64,000 nt of DNA from Dietzia psychralcaliphila (lineage in GTDB: Bacteria > Actinomycetota > Actinomycetes > Mycobacteriales > Mycobacteriaceae). The notes beneath the pieces were generated by a model that did no database searches, had not been told where the DNA came from, and saw only the letters and a program-made list of their open reading frames with translations. The position numbers were made by a program, and so were the translations under genes. This document shows positions 1 to 9,380 of this stretch, piece by piece (the first letter of the stretch is position 1; each line of letters starts with the position of its first letter). The stretch lies in contig NZ_CP015453.1 in the NCBI RefSeq assembly GCF_003096095.1, positions 1,364,001-1,428,000 of the forward strand, written 5' to 3'.

Positions 1-1238
1 GCCTCCTCCGGCGGGAGCTCGTAGAGGTCCTTGTCGACCGGGGCGTGCGGCTCGATCTTGTTCTTCACGCCGTCCAGGCCGGCCATCATCATCGCGGCGA
101 ACGCGAAGTACGGGTTGCCGGAGGAGTCGGGGCAGCGGAACTCGATGCGCTTGGCCTTGGGGTTGTTGCCCGTGATCGGGATACGGACACAGGCGGAGCG
201 GTTGCGCTGCGAGTAGACCAGGTTGATCGGCGCCTCGTAACCCGGGACGAGCCGGTGGTACGAGTTGATCGTGGGGTTGGTGAACGCGAGCAGCGACGGC
301 GCGTGGTGGAGGATGCCACCGATGTAGTAGCGGGCGACGTCGGACAGCCCGGCGTACCCGGCCTCGTCGTGGAACAGCGGCTTGCCGTCCTTCCACAGTG
401 ACTGGTGGGCGTGCATGCCCGAGCCGTTGTCGCCGAAGAGGGGCTTGGGCATGAAGGTGGCGGATTTGCCGTTCTTCCACGCGGTGTTCTTGACGATGTA
501 CTTGAAGAGCTGGATGTCGTCCGCGGCATGCAGGAGCGTGTTGAACTTGTAGTTGATCTCCTGCTGGCCGCCGGAGCCCACCTCGTGGTGGAAACGCTCG
601 AGCTCGAAGCCGGCGTTGGTGAGGTTGGTCGACATCTCGTCGCGCAGGTCAACGAAGTGGTCGTACGGCGCCACGGGGAAGTACCCGCCCTTGGGACGGA
701 CCTTGTAACCGAGGTTGGGCGAGCCGTCGGCCTCGGACTCTGCGCCCGTGTTCCAGTTGCCGGCGATCGAGTCGACCTCGTAGAAGCCGTGGTTGGTGCC
801 GGATCCGTAACGGACGGAGTCGAAGACGAAGAACTCGGCCTCGGCGCCGAAGAAGCAGGTGTCGGCGATGCCCGTGGAGATCAGGTACTCCTCGGCCTTG
901 CGCGCGACGTTGCGGGGGTCGCGGCTGTAGGCCTCACGGGTGAAGGGGTCGTGGACGAAGCAGCTGATGTTGAGTGTCTTGGCCTTGCGGAACTGGTCGA
1001 GGCGAGCGGTCGACACGTCCGGCAGCAGCATCATGTCGGACTCGTGGATCGACTGGAACCCCCGGATGGACGAGCCGTCGAAGGCCAGGCCGTCCTCCAT
1101 CATGTCCTCGTCGAAGGCGGCAGCAGCGATCGTGAAGTGCTGCTCGGCGCCGGGCAGGTCGGTGAACCTGATGTCTACGTACTCGACGCCCTCGTCCTTG
1201 ATGAACTTGATGACCTCGTCCGGAGTGGAGAATGCCAC
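1..1238 (-). CDS. glnA: Glutamine synthetase type I (3' end outside window)
   Basis: ATP-dependent synthesis of glutamine from glutamate and ammonium, in the cytoplasm. About 412 codons are present; type I enzymes are near 475 residues, so roughly 65 C-terminal residues lie left of base 1. The reading starts [17 protein letters not shown] and holds the family motifs [23 protein letters not shown] and HAHQSLW. The last residues, [10 protein letters not shown], contain the tyrosine adenylylated in enteric and mycobacterial GlnA, so adenylyl control is likely. The start is a GTG preceded by GAGGAG at 8 nt. A TATCGT hexamer and a four-box GlnR-like site lie upstream. Equivalent to M. tuberculosis glnA1 by context. 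Confidence 0.97.
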   Translation of the reverse strand, partial: MAFSTPDEVIKFIKDEGVEYVDIRFTDLPGAEQHFTIAAAAFDEDMMEDGLAFDGSSIRGFQSIHESDMMLLPDVSTARLDQFRKAKTLNISCFVHDPFTREAYSRDPRNVARKAEEYLISTGIADTCFFGAEAEFFVFDSVRYGSGTNHGFYEVDSIAGNWNTGAESEADGSPNLGYKVRPKGGYFPVAPYDHFVDLRDEMSTNLTNAGFELERFHHEVGSGGQQEINYKFNTLLHAADDIQLFKYIVKNTAWKNGKSATFMPKPLFGDNGSGMHAHQSLWKDGKPLFHDEAGYAGLSDVARYYIGGILHHAPSLLAFTNPTINSYHRLVPGYEAPINLVYSQRNRSACVRIPITGNNPKAKRIEFRCPDSSGNPYFAFAAMMMAGLDGVKNKIEPHAPVDKDLYELPPEE

Positions 1239-1300
1239 GATGTCGCTCCTCGTCTCTCTGTGCGACGGGCGACCGGTGCCGCCCGTCGTGCGGTGACCTC

Positions 1301-1354
1301 ACGATATGGGCGAGGTGTTGCCCGGCCGTCAACCGAATGTTTCGGCGGTGTTAC
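1301..1354 (-). promoter_or_regulatory. glnA promoter with four-box GlnR-like site
   Basis: Read on the minus strand, GTAAC (1350-1354), GAAAC (1339-1343), TTGAC (1328-1332) and GCAAC (1317-1321) are separated by exactly 6 nt each. This is the gTnAC-n6-GaAAC-n6 repeated layout described for actinobacterial GlnR. A TATCGT -10 hexamer follows at 1301-1306, placing the site around -24 to -61. The 5' leader also holds an 8-bp inverted repeat (1263-1270 with 1281-1288). The boxes are seen; GlnR binding is inferred. Confidence 0.75.
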
Positions 1355-1467
1355 GCAACGGGCCGGGTGGCGTCCCTCCCAATGGGGTCAGCCTAGTCAA
1401 CCACTGTGGGGGATCGGTGACACGGGGAGTGGGGGAACGTCGAGACGGGGATCGGCCGTGTCCCGGC

Positions 1468-1473
1468 TACCCT
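1468..1473 (+). promoter_or_regulatory. -10 hexamer TACCCT, leaderless layout
   Basis: TACCCT ends 6 nt before the ATG at 1480 and no Shine-Dalgarno sequence precedes that ATG, so transcription probably begins at or next to the start codon. Confidence 0.6.
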
Positions 1474-1479
1474 GGAATC

Positions 1480-1968
1480 ATGCGTGAACTTGCAGGATCA
1501 TGGCTGTCCGGCCCGACCTCGTCCGGGAACGAGCCGGAGCAGGACTTCAAGGGTGAGCGTCTCGGGCTGCCCGAGTACGGCGAGGGCTCCCTCGCTCCGC
1601 TGGGGGTGCGCCTCGGTGCACTACTGGTCGACTGGTTCCTGGCCTACGGGTTCGTCGGGCTCGTCGTCTCCCTCGGGGGTCCGGGACTGCTCGGCGGTGA
1701 GACGTTCTCCGCCGTCGCCAGTTGGGCGACCCCGTTGCTCTGGGGCGTGACCGGCGTGGTGTGCGTCTGGCTCTTCGCCCAGACGCCGGGACAGGCACTC
1801 TTCGGAATCGGAACCGCCCGGATCGACGCCGACGAGCGGGTCGGCGTCCTGCGGGCCATCGTCCGGGTCGTCTTTGTGTTCTTCCTGCTGCCGCCCCTCG
1901 TCCAGGACGAGGACGGTCGCGGACTGCACGACCGGGCCACCGGTACGGCGCTGATCCGGACGCGCTGA
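1480..1968 (+). CDS. RDD-family membrane protein
   Basis: A 162-residue predicted membrane protein of the RDD family, whose general function is unknown. After a polar N-terminus of about 45 residues the RDD segment begins at PLGVRLGALLVDWFLAY (the Arg and Asp of the signature are visible). Further hydrophobic spans follow around residues 50-75 and 85-105, and the C-terminus has the usual DGRGLHDRATGT ending. It is divergent from glnA and sits where M. tuberculosis has Rv2219A. ATG 1480 was chosen because of the TACCCT hexamer 6 nt upstream. The last codons and stop lie inside a 14-bp tandem repeat. Confidence 0.85.
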   Translation: MRELAGSWLSGPTSSGNEPEQDFKGERLGLPEYGEGSLAPLGVRLGALLVDWFLAYGFVGLVVSLGGPGLLGGETFSAVASWATPLLWGVTGVVCVWLFAQTPGQALFGIGTARIDADERVGVLRAIVRVVFVFFLLPPLVQDEDGRGLHDRATGTALIRTR

Positions 1969-2006
1969 CCCGGACGCGCTGATCCGAACCCGCTGACCCG
2001 AACCCG
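1951..2006. repeat. 14-bp tandem repeat across a stop codon
   Basis: Four consecutive 14-bp units of the form CTGAYCCGRACSCG start at 1951, 1965, 1979 and 1993; a fifth begins at 2007. The RDD gene stop (TGA 1966-1968) is inside unit two. Because 14 is not a multiple of 3, loss or gain of units would change the C-terminus. Confidence 0.85.
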
Positions 2007-2031
2007 CTGACCCGGGACCTGCCGGGGTCAG
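2007..2031. terminator. Weak hairpin between convergent genes
   Basis: CTGACCC (2007-2013) pairs with GGGTCAG (2025-2031), with a GC-rich loop. It overlaps the stop codon of the DUF4191 gene and could end transcripts from both sides. There is no T-tract. Confidence 0.4.
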
Positions 2032-2783
2032 CCGCGGCGGCGGGCGCTCCGCTGCATGTTGCGGACCTTCGCTCCCTGCGGGAGCGGCCCCTTGGGCATC
2101 TGGTTCTGGATACCGGTCTTGGTGCCCAGGGCGCGGAGCCGGGTGTCCAGGGCGTCGACCTTCGCGCGACTGATGTTCATCGGGTAGCGCGTCAGTCGAC
2201 GGTTGAGCTTGCGCAGCGGGACCTGCTCGGGGGTCGTGCCCTCCTCGTCTCCGACGATCAACTCGTAGATCGGCGTGTCACCGACGACCCGGGCAACCTT
2301 CTTCTTCTCCTGCAGCATGAGGGGCTTGAGCCGGTGGGGCTGTCCCTCGCCCACGAGCACGATCCCGCAGCGACCGACCACGCGGTGTACGGCGTCGAAG
2401 CTGGTGGTCGCGGCCACGGCCTGGTTGACGCGCCAGCCCGACCGGAGCTGGTCCAGCGCCCACGCCGCTGCGCCGGGCTGTCCCTCGGCCTTGGCGAACA
2501 CGGTGTTCTGGACACGTCGGGAGAAGATCACCATGGCGAGCATCAGACCGGTGAGCACGCCGAGCGGGAGCATCCACCATTCCCCGCCCCACAGCGAACC
2601 GAGGAAGAAGAACGCGACGGTGGAGAGGATCAACGCGCCGATCATCAGGGGCCACAGGAGTTTGTCCTGCTTGGACTGGATCTTCAGCGCCTCCCACATC
2701 TGGCCGCGCTGTGCCTTGCCCGCCTGCCGCCGTGCAGCCCGAGCCGCCTTCTTGTCCGCCTTGCTGACCTCGCTCTTCGCCAT
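2028..2783 (-). CDS. DUF4191 membrane protein
   Basis: A 251-residue protein of the DUF4191 family (Rv2219 type), function unknown. The N-terminal 30 residues are strongly basic with many Lys, Arg and Ala. Two adjacent membrane spans lie near residues 40-85 (LWPLMIGALILSTVAFFF, then WWMLPLGVLTGLMLAMVIF). A soluble domain with conserved VVGRCGIVLVGEG and the tail PLPQGAKVRNMQRSARRRG follow. The start ATG has a TATCCT hexamer 7 nt upstream and no ribosome binding site. It is downstream of lipA on the same strand, 101 bp away, with its own promoter. Confidence 0.85.
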   Translation of the reverse strand: MAKSEVSKADKKAARAARRQAGKAQRGQMWEALKIQSKQDKLLWPLMIGALILSTVAFFFLGSLWGGEWWMLPLGVLTGLMLAMVIFSRRVQNTVFAKAEGQPGAAAWALDQLRSGWRVNQAVAATTSFDAVHRVVGRCGIVLVGEGQPHRLKPLMLQEKKKVARVVGDTPIYELIVGDEEGTTPEQVPLRKLNRRLTRYPMNISRAKVDALDTRLRALGTKTGIQNQMPKGPLPQGAKVRNMQRSARRRG

Positions 2784-2790
2784 ACCGTTC

Positions 2791-2796
2791 AGGATA
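2791..2796 (-). promoter_or_regulatory. -10 hexamer TATCCT, leaderless layout
   Basis: Seven nt separate TATCCT from the ATG of the DUF4191 gene (2783). This suggests a leaderless transcript independent of lipA. Confidence 0.6.
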
Positions 2797-2884
2797 CGTG
2801 GCGGACACCACGGTTCGGGAACCGCGGTTCGTCGCAGGGGTGCACCGGGTGAGAGAAGGGGATCGGACGTGGACGCGCGGAGGG

Positions 2885-3895
2885 TCAGGCGCGGGTGCGC
2901 GCCAGCACGCTGGAAGCCTCCTGGGAGGCGGCGCCCCCGGACGTCAACTGCGCGAGGTGCATCGGAACTTCCTGGCCGCGGTGCTCGAGTGCCTGGACGT
3001 AGAGGCGTCCGGCCCGGTACGAGGACCGGACCAACGGGCCGGCCATGACGCCGGCGAATCCGATCTCGCGCGCCTGGTCGGACAACTCTACGAACTCCTC
3101 CGGCTTGACCCAGCGATCGATGGGATGGTGAAGCGGGCTGGGCCGGAGGTACTGCGTGATGGTGAGGATGTCGCACCCCGCGGAATGCAGGTCGATCATC
3201 GCGTCGACGATCTCCTCTTTGGTCTCACCCATCCCCAGGATGAGGTTGGACTTGGTGACCAACCCGAAGTCACGGGCGGCGCGGATCACTCCGAGGGACC
3301 GGTCGAACCGGAACGCCGGCCTGATGCGCTTGAAGATACGAGGGACCGTCTCCACGTTGTGCGCGAGCACCTCGGGCCTGGACTCGAAGACCTCCGCGAG
3401 CTGGTCCGGCTCACCGTTGAAGTCGGGGATCAGGTTCTCCACCCCGGTGTTGGGGTTGAGTTCGTGGATCTTCCGGACGGTCTCCGCGTACAGCCACGCG
3501 CCACCGTCATCGAGGTCGTCCCGGGCGACGCCGGTGATGGTCGAGTACCGCAGCCCCATCTCGCGAACGGACTCCGCCACGCGCCTCGGCTCGTCCCGGT
3601 CGAGGGCACTGGGCTTGCCCGTGGCGATCTGACAGAAGTCGCAGCGTCGCGTGCACTGCTCGCCGCCGATGAGGAAGGTGGCCTCGCGGTCCTCCCAACA
3701 CTCGTAGATGTTGGGGCATCCGGCCTCCTCGCACACCGTGTGCAGGCCGCCGGTCTTGACGAGGCTCTTGAGCTCCTTGTACTCGGGACCCATGGTGGCC
3801 CGCGTCCGGATCCACGACGGCTTGCGCTCGATCGGTGTCTCGGCGTTGCGGGCCTCGATGCGGAGCAGCTTGCGGCCTTCAGGAGTCACAGTCAC
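2885..3895 (-). CDS. lipA: Lipoyl synthase
   Basis: Radical SAM enzyme that inserts two sulfurs into protein-bound octanoyl groups to make lipoate. At 336 residues it has typical length. The auxiliary cluster motif [12 protein letters not shown] (about residues 58-69) and the radical SAM motif CTRRCDFC (about 82-89) are both intact, and RSSYRAG near the C-terminus matches the family's conserved serine motif. The GTG start has TAGGCT 7 nt upstream and no Shine-Dalgarno. It follows lipB by 21 bp and lies near sucB, whose lipoyl domains are the product's destination. Confidence 0.97.
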   Translation of the reverse strand: MTVTPEGRKLLRIEARNAETPIERKPSWIRTRATMGPEYKELKSLVKTGGLHTVCEEAGCPNIYECWEDREATFLIGGEQCTRRCDFCQIATGKPSALDRDEPRRVAESVREMGLRYSTITGVARDDLDDGGAWLYAETVRKIHELNPNTGVENLIPDFNGEPDQLAEVFESRPEVLAHNVETVPRIFKRIRPAFRFDRSLGVIRAARDFGLVTKSNLILGMGETKEEIVDAMIDLHSAGCDILTITQYLRPSPLHHPIDRWVKPEEFVELSDQAREIGFAGVMAGPLVRSSYRAGRLYVQALEHRGQEVPMHLAQLTSGGAASQEASSVLARTRA

Positions 3896-3902
3896 GGCCG
3901 CC

Positions 3903-3908
3903 AGCCTA
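3903..3908 (-). promoter_or_regulatory. -10 hexamer TAGGCT, leaderless layout
   Basis: TAGGCT is 7 nt before the lipA GTG at 3895, inside the 21-bp lipB-lipA gap. lipA may thus be transcribed on its own despite sitting in an apparent operon. Confidence 0.55.
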
Positions 3909-3916
3909 CGCCCGAA

Positions 3917-4594
3917 TCATCCCACGGGTAGACGGCCGTCGAGGGCCTCCACCAAGTCGGAGGTGACCTGGTCCAGGACCTCTGACACCGGCACCGTCCG
4001 GCCGAGTTCAGCCGAGAGGGACGTGACCCCGGCGTCGACTATCCCGCAGGGGACGATCCGCGAGTACGCGTCGAGATCGCAGTCGCAGTTGAGGGCGAAA
4101 CCGTGCATCGTCACGCCGCGCTGGACGCGGATCCCGATAGCCGCGATCTTGCGCTCGGGCCTGCCGTCACCGGCCGGGCACCAGACGCCGGACCGGCCCT
4201 CCACGCGGTCGACGTCCACCCCCATCCGGGCGCACGTGGCGATGAGGGCCTGCTCCACACGGCGGACGTACTCCACCACGTCGATGGGATCCGACAGCGC
4301 GATGATCGGGTACCCGACCAACTGCCCGGGCCCGTGCCAGGTGATCCGACCACCGCGGTCCACGTCCACGACGGGGGTGCCGTCGGACGGGAGGTCCGAC
4401 GGCTCCGTTCGTTTGCCAGCGGTGTACGTGGCCGGGTGTTCCAGTAGCAGGATCGTGTCCCCGCGCGCCCCGTCGGCCCGCTCCTCGGCGAGCGTCCGCT
4501 GCAACTCCCAGGTGGGTGTGTACTCGACGGTGCCGAGACGGCGGATCTCCGGCTCGACCGGATCGCGGCGCAGGGACTGACCGATGTGGGACAT
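3917..4594 (-). CDS. lipB: Lipoyl (octanoyl) transferase
   Basis: Transfers octanoate from acyl carrier protein to lipoyl domains, the step before LipA. It has 225 residues. The family motif [17 protein letters not shown] (about residues 75-91), the catalytic lysine in ERKIAAIG and the catalytic cysteine in IVPCGI are present. The ATG start at 4594 has TAGGGT 7 nt upstream. The 7 nt between them happen to contain GGAGG, too close for a normal ribosome site, so a leaderless start is the better reading. A longer GTG-initiated reading reaching 4666 is possible but is not supported by family alignment. Confidence 0.95.
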   Translation of the reverse strand: MSHIGQSLRRDPVEPEIRRLGTVEYTPTWELQRTLAEERADGARGDTILLLEHPATYTAGKRTEPSDLPSDGTPVVDVDRGGRITWHGPGQLVGYPIIALSDPIDVVEYVRRVEQALIATCARMGVDVDRVEGRSGVWCPAGDGRPERKIAAIGIRVQRGVTMHGFALNCDCDLDAYSRIVPCGIVDAGVTSLSAELGRTVPVSEVLDQVTSDLVEALDGRLPVG

Positions 4595-4601
4595 GGCCTC
4601 C

Positions 4602-4607
4602 ACCCTA
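4602..4607 (-). promoter_or_regulatory. -10 hexamer TAGGGT, leaderless layout
   Basis: It ends 7 nt before the lipB ATG, downstream of the sucB terminator hairpin, giving lipB its own promoter. Confidence 0.6.
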
Positions 4608-4629
4608 GGCCCAGGAGGCCGGACCACGA

Positions 4630-4663
4630 CGACGGGCGTCCTCCCGGGGGAGGGCGCCCGTCG
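4630..4663 (-). terminator. Hairpin after sucB
   Basis: CGACGGGCG (4630-4638) pairs with CGCCCGTCG (4655-4663), and the inner arms TCCTCCC and GGGAGGG extend the stem to 16 pairs with a 2-nt centre. It begins 15 bp after the sucB stop and precedes the lipB promoter. There is no T-tract, as is common for actinobacterial hairpin terminators. Confidence 0.65.
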
Positions 4664-4678
4664 CACTCACTGCGGGAC

Positions 4679-7018
4679 CTACAGTCCGAGGTCTCCCTCG
4701 AACTCGGCCTTCTGCAGCCGGTCCTTGACGGTGGTGAGGAAACGGCCCGCGTCCGCACCGTCGATGAGCCGGTGGTCGTACGTCAGCGGCAGGTAACCCA
4801 TCGACCGGATGGCGATCGACTCGCCGTCCGCGTCGGCGTCCACCACGGGTCGACGAACGATCGCACCGGTGCCCAGCATCGCCGCCTGCGGCGGGACGAG
4901 GATCGGGGTGTCGAACAGCGCGCCCTCGCTCCCGATGTTGGTGATGGTGAACGTCCCGCCCTGGAGGTCGTCCGGGGTGAGCTTGGACGACCGCGCACGC
5001 TCCGCCAGGTCGAGAATCGCCTTGGCGAGACCCGGGATGTCCAGGTCCTGTGCGTTCTGGATCACCGGGGAGAGCAGTCCCGCCTCGGTGTCCACGGCGA
5101 TGCCGAGGTTCACCGAGCCGTGATAGGTGATCTCGTTGGAGTCCTCGTCGTAGGACGCGTTGACGTTCGGATGCGAGACCAGGGCCTCGACCACGGCCTT
5201 CGCGTAGAACGGCAGGTAGGTGAGCTTGACGCCGTGCTTGTCGACGAACTGCTCCTTGACCTGGGCGCGCAGCTGCGCGACGCGGGTCAGGTCCGCCTCG
5301 AAGACCTGCGTGAGCTGCGCGCTGGTCTGCAGCGACTCGCGGGTCTTCTTTGCCGTGATCTTGCGGATCCGGTTGGCCTTCTTGGTGGTTCCCCGCAGCT
5401 CGGCGAGCTCCGGACGGACACCGGCGGCGGACGGCCCCCCGGCAGGGGTCTTCTTCTCGGCGGGGGCATCCGAGCCACTGTCGGCGCCCTCACCCTCGGC
5501 CGCGGCGAGGACGTCCTGCTTGCGGATGCGCCCGCCGATGCCGGTGCCCTTGACGGAGTCGAGGTCGACACCGTGCTCCTGCGCGAGCTTGCGCACCAAC
5601 GGTGTGACGTACGGCGACGTACCGGACTTGGCGGCGGCCGCGGGCTCGGCCCGCTCCGGGATGCCGCCCGATGAGTCCTGCCCACCGTCCGACTTCTCCG
5701 ACCTCTCGGCCTTCGCGGACGTCCCCGTCTTGGTCCCGGCCTTCTCCGCGGCCTTCTTCTCGGCCTTCGGGGTCTTGCCGGCCGCGTCATCCTGCTGGGC
5801 GGCGCCGGCCGCGTCGGTGGCGTCGCCCTGCGCCTGCGTGGGGGCATCGTCCGGACGGGTGGACTCGGCGGCGTCGGGTGTCGCGTCGTCCTCCGCTTCG
5901 TCGGCGGGCTCGTCGCTCGTGTCGGAGTCGTCCTGGTCGGATGCCTCGCCGTCGCCGATGACTGCGAGGACGGCGCCGACCTCGACGGTCTCGTCCTCGT
6001 CGGCGACGATCTTCTGCAGGGTGCCGGCGACGGGGGAGGGGATCTCGGTGTCGACCTTGTCGGTGGAGACCTCGAGCAGCGGCTCATCCATCTCGACGGT
6101 GTCGCCGACGGACTTGAGCCACTTGGTGATGGTTCCCTCGGTGACGGACTCGCCGAGTTCGGGCATGGTGACCTCGGTGCCCTTGCCTCCCGAGCCCTTG
6201 CCTGCAGAGCCGCCGGAGGACTTCGTGGGCGCGGGCTTCTCGGCGGGCGCCTCGTCGGCCTCGTCGGCGGAGTCATCGGCAGCGTCGTCGTCGGAGGTGT
6301 CCTCCGCGGCGGGCTCGTCGCTCGTGTCGGAATCGTCTTGGTCGGAGTCGTCCTGGTCGGATGCCTCGCCGTCGCCGATGACTGCGAGGACGGCGCCGAC
6401 CTCGACGGTCTCGTCCTCGTCGGCGACGATCTTCTGCAGGGTGCCGGCGACGGGGGAGGGGATCTCGGTGTCGACCTTGTCGGTGGAGACCTCGAGCAGC
6501 GGCTCATCCATCTCGACGGTGTCGCCGACGGACTTGAGCCAGTTGGTGATGGTTCCCTCGGTGACGGACTCGCCGAGTTCGGGCATGGTGACCTCGGTGC
6601 CCTTGCCACCCGAGCCCTTGCTTGCAGAGCCGCCGGAGGACTTCGTGGGCGCGGGCTTCTCGGCGGGCGCCTCGTCGGCCTCGTCGGCGGAGTCATCGGC
6701 AGAGTCGTCGTCGGAGGTGTCCTCCGCGGCCGAGTCGTCGTCGGAGGTGTCCTCCGCGGCCGAGTCGTCGGATCCGCCGGAGCCGTCGTCGATGACCGCG
6801 AGCTCACCACCGATCTCGACGGTCTCGTCCTCGTCGGCGACGATCTTCTGCAGGGTGCCCGCTGCGGGCGACGGGATCTCGGTGTCGACCTTGTCGGTGG
6901 AGACCTCGAGCAACGGCTCGTCGACCTCGACCGTGTCGCCCTCCTTCTTGAGCCAGCGGGTGACGGTGCCCTCGCTGACGGATTCACCGAGAGCCGGCAT
7001 CTGTACGGAGAAGGCCAT
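4679..7018 (-). CDS. sucB: Dihydrolipoamide acyltransferase E2 with three lipoyl domains
   Basis: E2 core of 2-oxoacid dehydrogenase complexes (SucB/DlaT/AceF type; in this order it can serve pyruvate and 2-oxoglutarate dehydrogenase). 779 residues. Domain order: lipoyl 1 (about 1-80, TDK lysine at 43), acidic Ser/Asp/Glu/Ala linker, lipoyl 2, linker, lipoyl 3, a long Lys/Ala/Asp linker, a peripheral-subunit-binding domain ([19 protein letters not shown]), and the C-terminal catalytic domain with [14 protein letters not shown] carrying the active His and Asp. ATG 7018 is preceded by GAGGAG at about 10 nt. Lipoyl 2 and 3 with their linkers are near identical at the DNA level. Which acyl group it uses cannot be told from sequence. 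Confidence 0.95.
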   Translation of the reverse strand: MAFSVQMPALGESVSEGTVTRWLKKEGDTVEVDEPLLEVSTDKVDTEIPSPAAGTLQKIVADEDETVEIGGELAVIDDGSGGSDDSAAEDTSDDDSAAEDTSDDDSADDSADEADEAPAEKPAPTKSSGGSASKGSGGKGTEVTMPELGESVTEGTITNWLKSVGDTVEMDEPLLEVSTDKVDTEIPSPVAGTLQKIVADEDETVEVGAVLAVIGDGEASDQDDSDQDDSDTSDEPAAEDTSDDDAADDSADEADEAPAEKPAPTKSSGGSAGKGSGGKGTEVTMPELGESVTEGTITKWLKSVGDTVEMDEPLLEVSTDKVDTEIPSPVAGTLQKIVADEDETVEVGAVLAVIGDGEASDQDDSDTSDEPADEAEDDATPDAAESTRPDDAPTQAQGDATDAAGAAQQDDAAGKTPKAEKKAAEKAGTKTGTSAKAERSEKSDGGQDSSGGIPERAEPAAAAKSGTSPYVTPLVRKLAQEHGVDLDSVKGTGIGGRIRKQDVLAAAEGEGADSGSDAPAEKKTPAGGPSAAGVRPELAELRGTTKKANRIRKITAKKTRESLQTSAQLTQVFEADLTRVAQLRAQVKEQFVDKHGVKLTYLPFYAKAVVEALVSHPNVNASYDEDSNEITYHGSVNLGIAVDTEAGLLSPVIQNAQDLDIPGLAKAILDLAERARSSKLTPDDLQGGTFTITNIGSEGALFDTPILVPPQAAMLGTGAIVRRPVVDADADGESIAIRSMGYLPLTYDHRLIDGADAGRFLTTVKDRLQKAEFEGDLGL
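5905..6733. repeat. 420-bp tandem duplication of a lipoyl domain
   Basis: Bases from about 5905 to 6313 recur 420 bp later at about 6325-6733 with only a few differences (for example near 6122, 6188, 6202 and 6283). The unit covers one lipoyl domain plus its acidic linker. At the outer end, a 30-bp sub-repeat encoding [10 protein letters not shown] occurs twice around 6703-6763. Confidence 0.9.
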
Positions 7019-7330
7019 GGTGTCGTGACTCCTCAAGAGTTCTGGGCGCTGCCCGCCGGCGCGATCCGCGCCCGCGTGAGCGGCGTCGTGGTTGTGAGCT
7101 ATCAATTCTTCGAGACGACCAGGGACGGATCCGCTGTGGCGCCCCGCCCGGACGATCGCCCACCATTGTGCCCTGTGCCACCTGCCGGTGTCGGCGGACG
7201 CCCCGATCCCGGCGTCAGTGGACGCCCGATCCGGCCGGTGGCCGCGCCATCACCAGTGCTGAGGCTCGGTACGATCGGTTTCGTGACACGGCCCCACCCC
7301 GGACGGGGGGCCGATGGGAGGAGACCGACA
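7019..7330. other. Divergent intergenic region sucB / small gene
   Basis: 312 bp without a supported gene. On the plus strand a TACGAT hexamer at 7270-7275 is followed after 7 nt by an in-frame GTG (7283). GGGAGGAG at 7316-7323 then serves the GTG at 7331. On the minus side only the sucB ribosome site is clear; no convincing -10/-35 pair was seen. Confidence 0.6.
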
Positions 7331-7696
7331 GTGGCGTTCCGCGATCTTTTCCGGCGGCGGCAGACGCGGATTCCGGCGGATCCCGCGGATCTCGACCACC
7401 TCCGGTCCTGGTGCGAGACGAGGGTGGGGGTCGAGGCCTTCCTCGAGCCCGAGACTCTCGTGTCGGTCCCGGGACTACGCCTGGTCGCCTTTGACGGTGA
7501 ATGGACCCGTCGAGAGGTGGGGGACGTGGCCACGGCACGCAAGCTCGCCGACGAGCTCAAGATCCCCCTGTACGACGCCATGGAGACCGGTTACCCGGAC
7601 CGGATGAGGCTCTACGAGGAGGTCCGGATCGCGCGCGAACGCAAGGAGAGGGCCCGCCGGCTCCGCGAACAGATGCGCGGAGCCGACGAGGGCTGA
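7331..7696 (+). CDS. Small conserved actinobacterial protein, function unknown
   Basis: A 121-residue soluble protein starting VAFRDLFRRRQTRIPADPADL. It has a charged C-terminus likely to form a helix (EEVRIARERKERARRLREQMRG). I know no function; similar short proteins are sometimes labelled oxidoreductase without clear grounds, and no cofactor motif is visible. GTG 7331 follows GGGAGGAG at 7 nt. An in-frame GTG at 7283, 7 nt after a TACGAT hexamer, would add 16 residues if the transcript is leaderless. It converges on the aminopeptidase gene with a 15-bp gap. Confidence 0.75.
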   Translation: MAFRDLFRRRQTRIPADPADLDHLRSWCETRVGVEAFLEPETLVSVPGLRLVAFDGEWTRREVGDVATARKLADELKIPLYDAMETGYPDRMRLYEEVRIARERKERARRLREQMRGADEG

Positions 7697-7711
7697 GCCG
7701 GGAGAGCGGGG

Positions 7712-9238
7712 TCAGTCGGCCGAGGCGATGTCCTCGAGGACCGCGAGCATCGTCCGCACGGGCACGCCGGTGCCGCCCTTGGGCAGGTAACCCTCGGGCC
7801 CACCGTCGTTGTAGGCCGGGCCGGCGACGTCGATATGAGCCCACTGGACGCCCTCGGCGACGAACTCCTTCAGGAACAGTCCGGCGGAGAGCATGCCACC
7901 CCAGCGGTGCGGGGTGACGTTGGTCAGATCCGCGACCTCGGAGTCCAGACCGTCCCGGAGCTCCTCGGGGAGCGGCATGGGCCAACCGCCCTCGCCGATC
8001 CCGCGGCTGAGCTCGGCCACCCGGTCACGGAACTCCTCGGTTCCCATGACGCCCGGGGTCTTCCTACCCAGCGCCACCATCTGTGCGCCGGTGAGCGTGG
8101 CCGTGTCGATGAGGTGGGAGGGTGAGTCCTCGCAGGCCCTGACGATGGCGTCGGCGAGGATGAGTCGCCCCTCGGCGTCGGTGTTCTGCACCTCGACCGT
8201 CGTCCCGCCGTACATGGTGAGCACGTCGCCGGGTCGGTACGCGGTCGAGGACGGCATGTTCTCGGCCATCGGGACGGTCGCCACCACGGTCAGGTCGAGA
8301 CCGAGCCGGGCGGCCAGGATGACGGTCGCGACCACGGCGGCCGCACCGCCCATGTCCATCGTCATCTGCTCCATGCCCGCGGCCGGCTTGATGGAGATAC
8401 CGCCGGTGTCGAAGGTGACGCCCTTGCCCACCAGGGCGACGCTCGGGCGATCGTCGTTCCCCCGGTGCGTGAGGCGGACCAGACGCGGTGGGCGGGACGA
8501 GCCGCCGCCCACGGCGAGGATCCCGCCGAACCCGCCGTCGGCCAGAGCGGTCTCGTCCATGACCTCCACCTCCAGGCCCGCGGCGGCGGCGAGCTCGGCG
8601 GCGCGGTCCGCGAAGGAACCGGGGAAGAGCAGGTTGGGCGGCGTGTTGACCAGGTCGCGGGCCAGACCGACGCACTCGGCGATGGTGGCGGCGCGGGTCA
8701 CCGCGTCCGCGCCACCCTCCGCGACGAACACCTTCACGGAGTCCGCCTTCTCGTCATCGTCATTCTTAGCCGTGACCTTGGCCGGCCGGAACGATCCCAG
8801 CGCCGCCCCCAACGCGACGGCCTCGACGCGTTCGGCGTCGAGCAGGACCAGTGCGGCGCCCAGTCCTCGGCACGCGCGCGCGGCGGCGCCGGCCGCCCGG
8901 CGCAGTGTCTCGTCGCCGATCTCGTCGACGGAGGAGCCGAGGCCTACGAGAACCACGGACCGACCGGGGACGCCCTCCGGCGCCGGGACGCGGGTGGTGG
9001 ACCCGACCTTGGTGGAGGCGCCGACGGAGTGGGCCAGCGTGGCCAGCGCCGCGGTGACCTCGCCGTCCAGACCGGGGGCGACGACGACGGGGGCCGCGTC
9101 CGACTCGGCGCCGCCATTACCGCGGTCGGCGCCCGCGGCGATACCGACCACCACCACCTCGGACTCGACAGGCGTCGTGACGGCCTCGATCGCGGCGAGG
9201 TCCGGGCTGTGGGTGAGGATCGACTGCGCGGTGGGCAT
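7712..9238 (-). CDS. pepA: Leucyl aminopeptidase (M17)
   Basis: Cytosolic two-metal aminopeptidase releasing N-terminal residues from peptides. 508 residues: a variable N-terminal domain to about residue 170 and an M17 catalytic domain. The catalytic domain has the metal and active-site motifs [27 protein letters not shown] and [16 protein letters not shown] 9238 is preceded by AGGAG. Called pepB in M. tuberculosis (Rv2213). It is divergent from gcvT across a 142-bp region with TANNNT hexamers on both strands. Confidence 0.95.
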   Translation of the reverse strand: MPTAQSILTHSPDLAAIEAVTTPVESEVVVVGIAAGADRGNGGAESDAAPVVVAPGLDGEVTAALATLAHSVGASTKVGSTTRVPAPEGVPGRSVVLVGLGSSVDEIGDETLRRAAGAAARACRGLGAALVLLDAERVEAVALGAALGSFRPAKVTAKNDDDEKADSVKVFVAEGGADAVTRAATIAECVGLARDLVNTPPNLLFPGSFADRAAELAAAAGLEVEVMDETALADGGFGGILAVGGGSSRPPRLVRLTHRGNDDRPSVALVGKGVTFDTGGISIKPAAGMEQMTMDMGGAAAVVATVILAARLGLDLTVVATVPMAENMPSSTAYRPGDVLTMYGGTTVEVQNTDAEGRLILADAIVRACEDSPSHLIDTATLTGAQMVALGRKTPGVMGTEEFRDRVAELSRGIGEGGWPMPLPEELRDGLDSEVADLTNVTPHRWGGMLSAGLFLKEFVAEGVQWAHIDVAGPAYNDGGPEGYLPKGGTGVPVRTMLAVLEDIASAD

Positions 9239-9335
9239 GAAGCACTCCTGGTGGTCGGCGGGGACGTTCGGGACGTGTCAGATGCCCTGATGACGTGGCG
9301 GGACCGCCACGGCCAGGGCACCATAGTCTATCGAC

Positions 9336-9341
9336 TACCGT
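9336..9341 (+). promoter_or_regulatory. Candidate -10 TACCGT for gcvT
   Basis: TACCGT in the pepA-gcvT gap gives a leader of about 35 nt ending in GAGGAG before the gcvT ATG. On the other strand TATGGT nearby could serve pepA. No glycine riboswitch core was seen in this leader. Confidence 0.4.
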
Positions 9342-9380
9342 GGGAGCACAGCCGTACTGGAGAGCGCGAGGAGTGGCCAC

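Noticed and set aside
5220-7028. 600-codon Ser/Pro-rich frame antisense to sucB
   Set aside because: It is the complement of the acidic linker and lipoyl repeats of sucB; no start context or family match.
9239-9380. Possible glycine riboswitch before gcvT
   Set aside because: The leader lacks the conserved glycine aptamer core and is too short for the tandem form; only a promoter hexamer and a ribosome site are visible.
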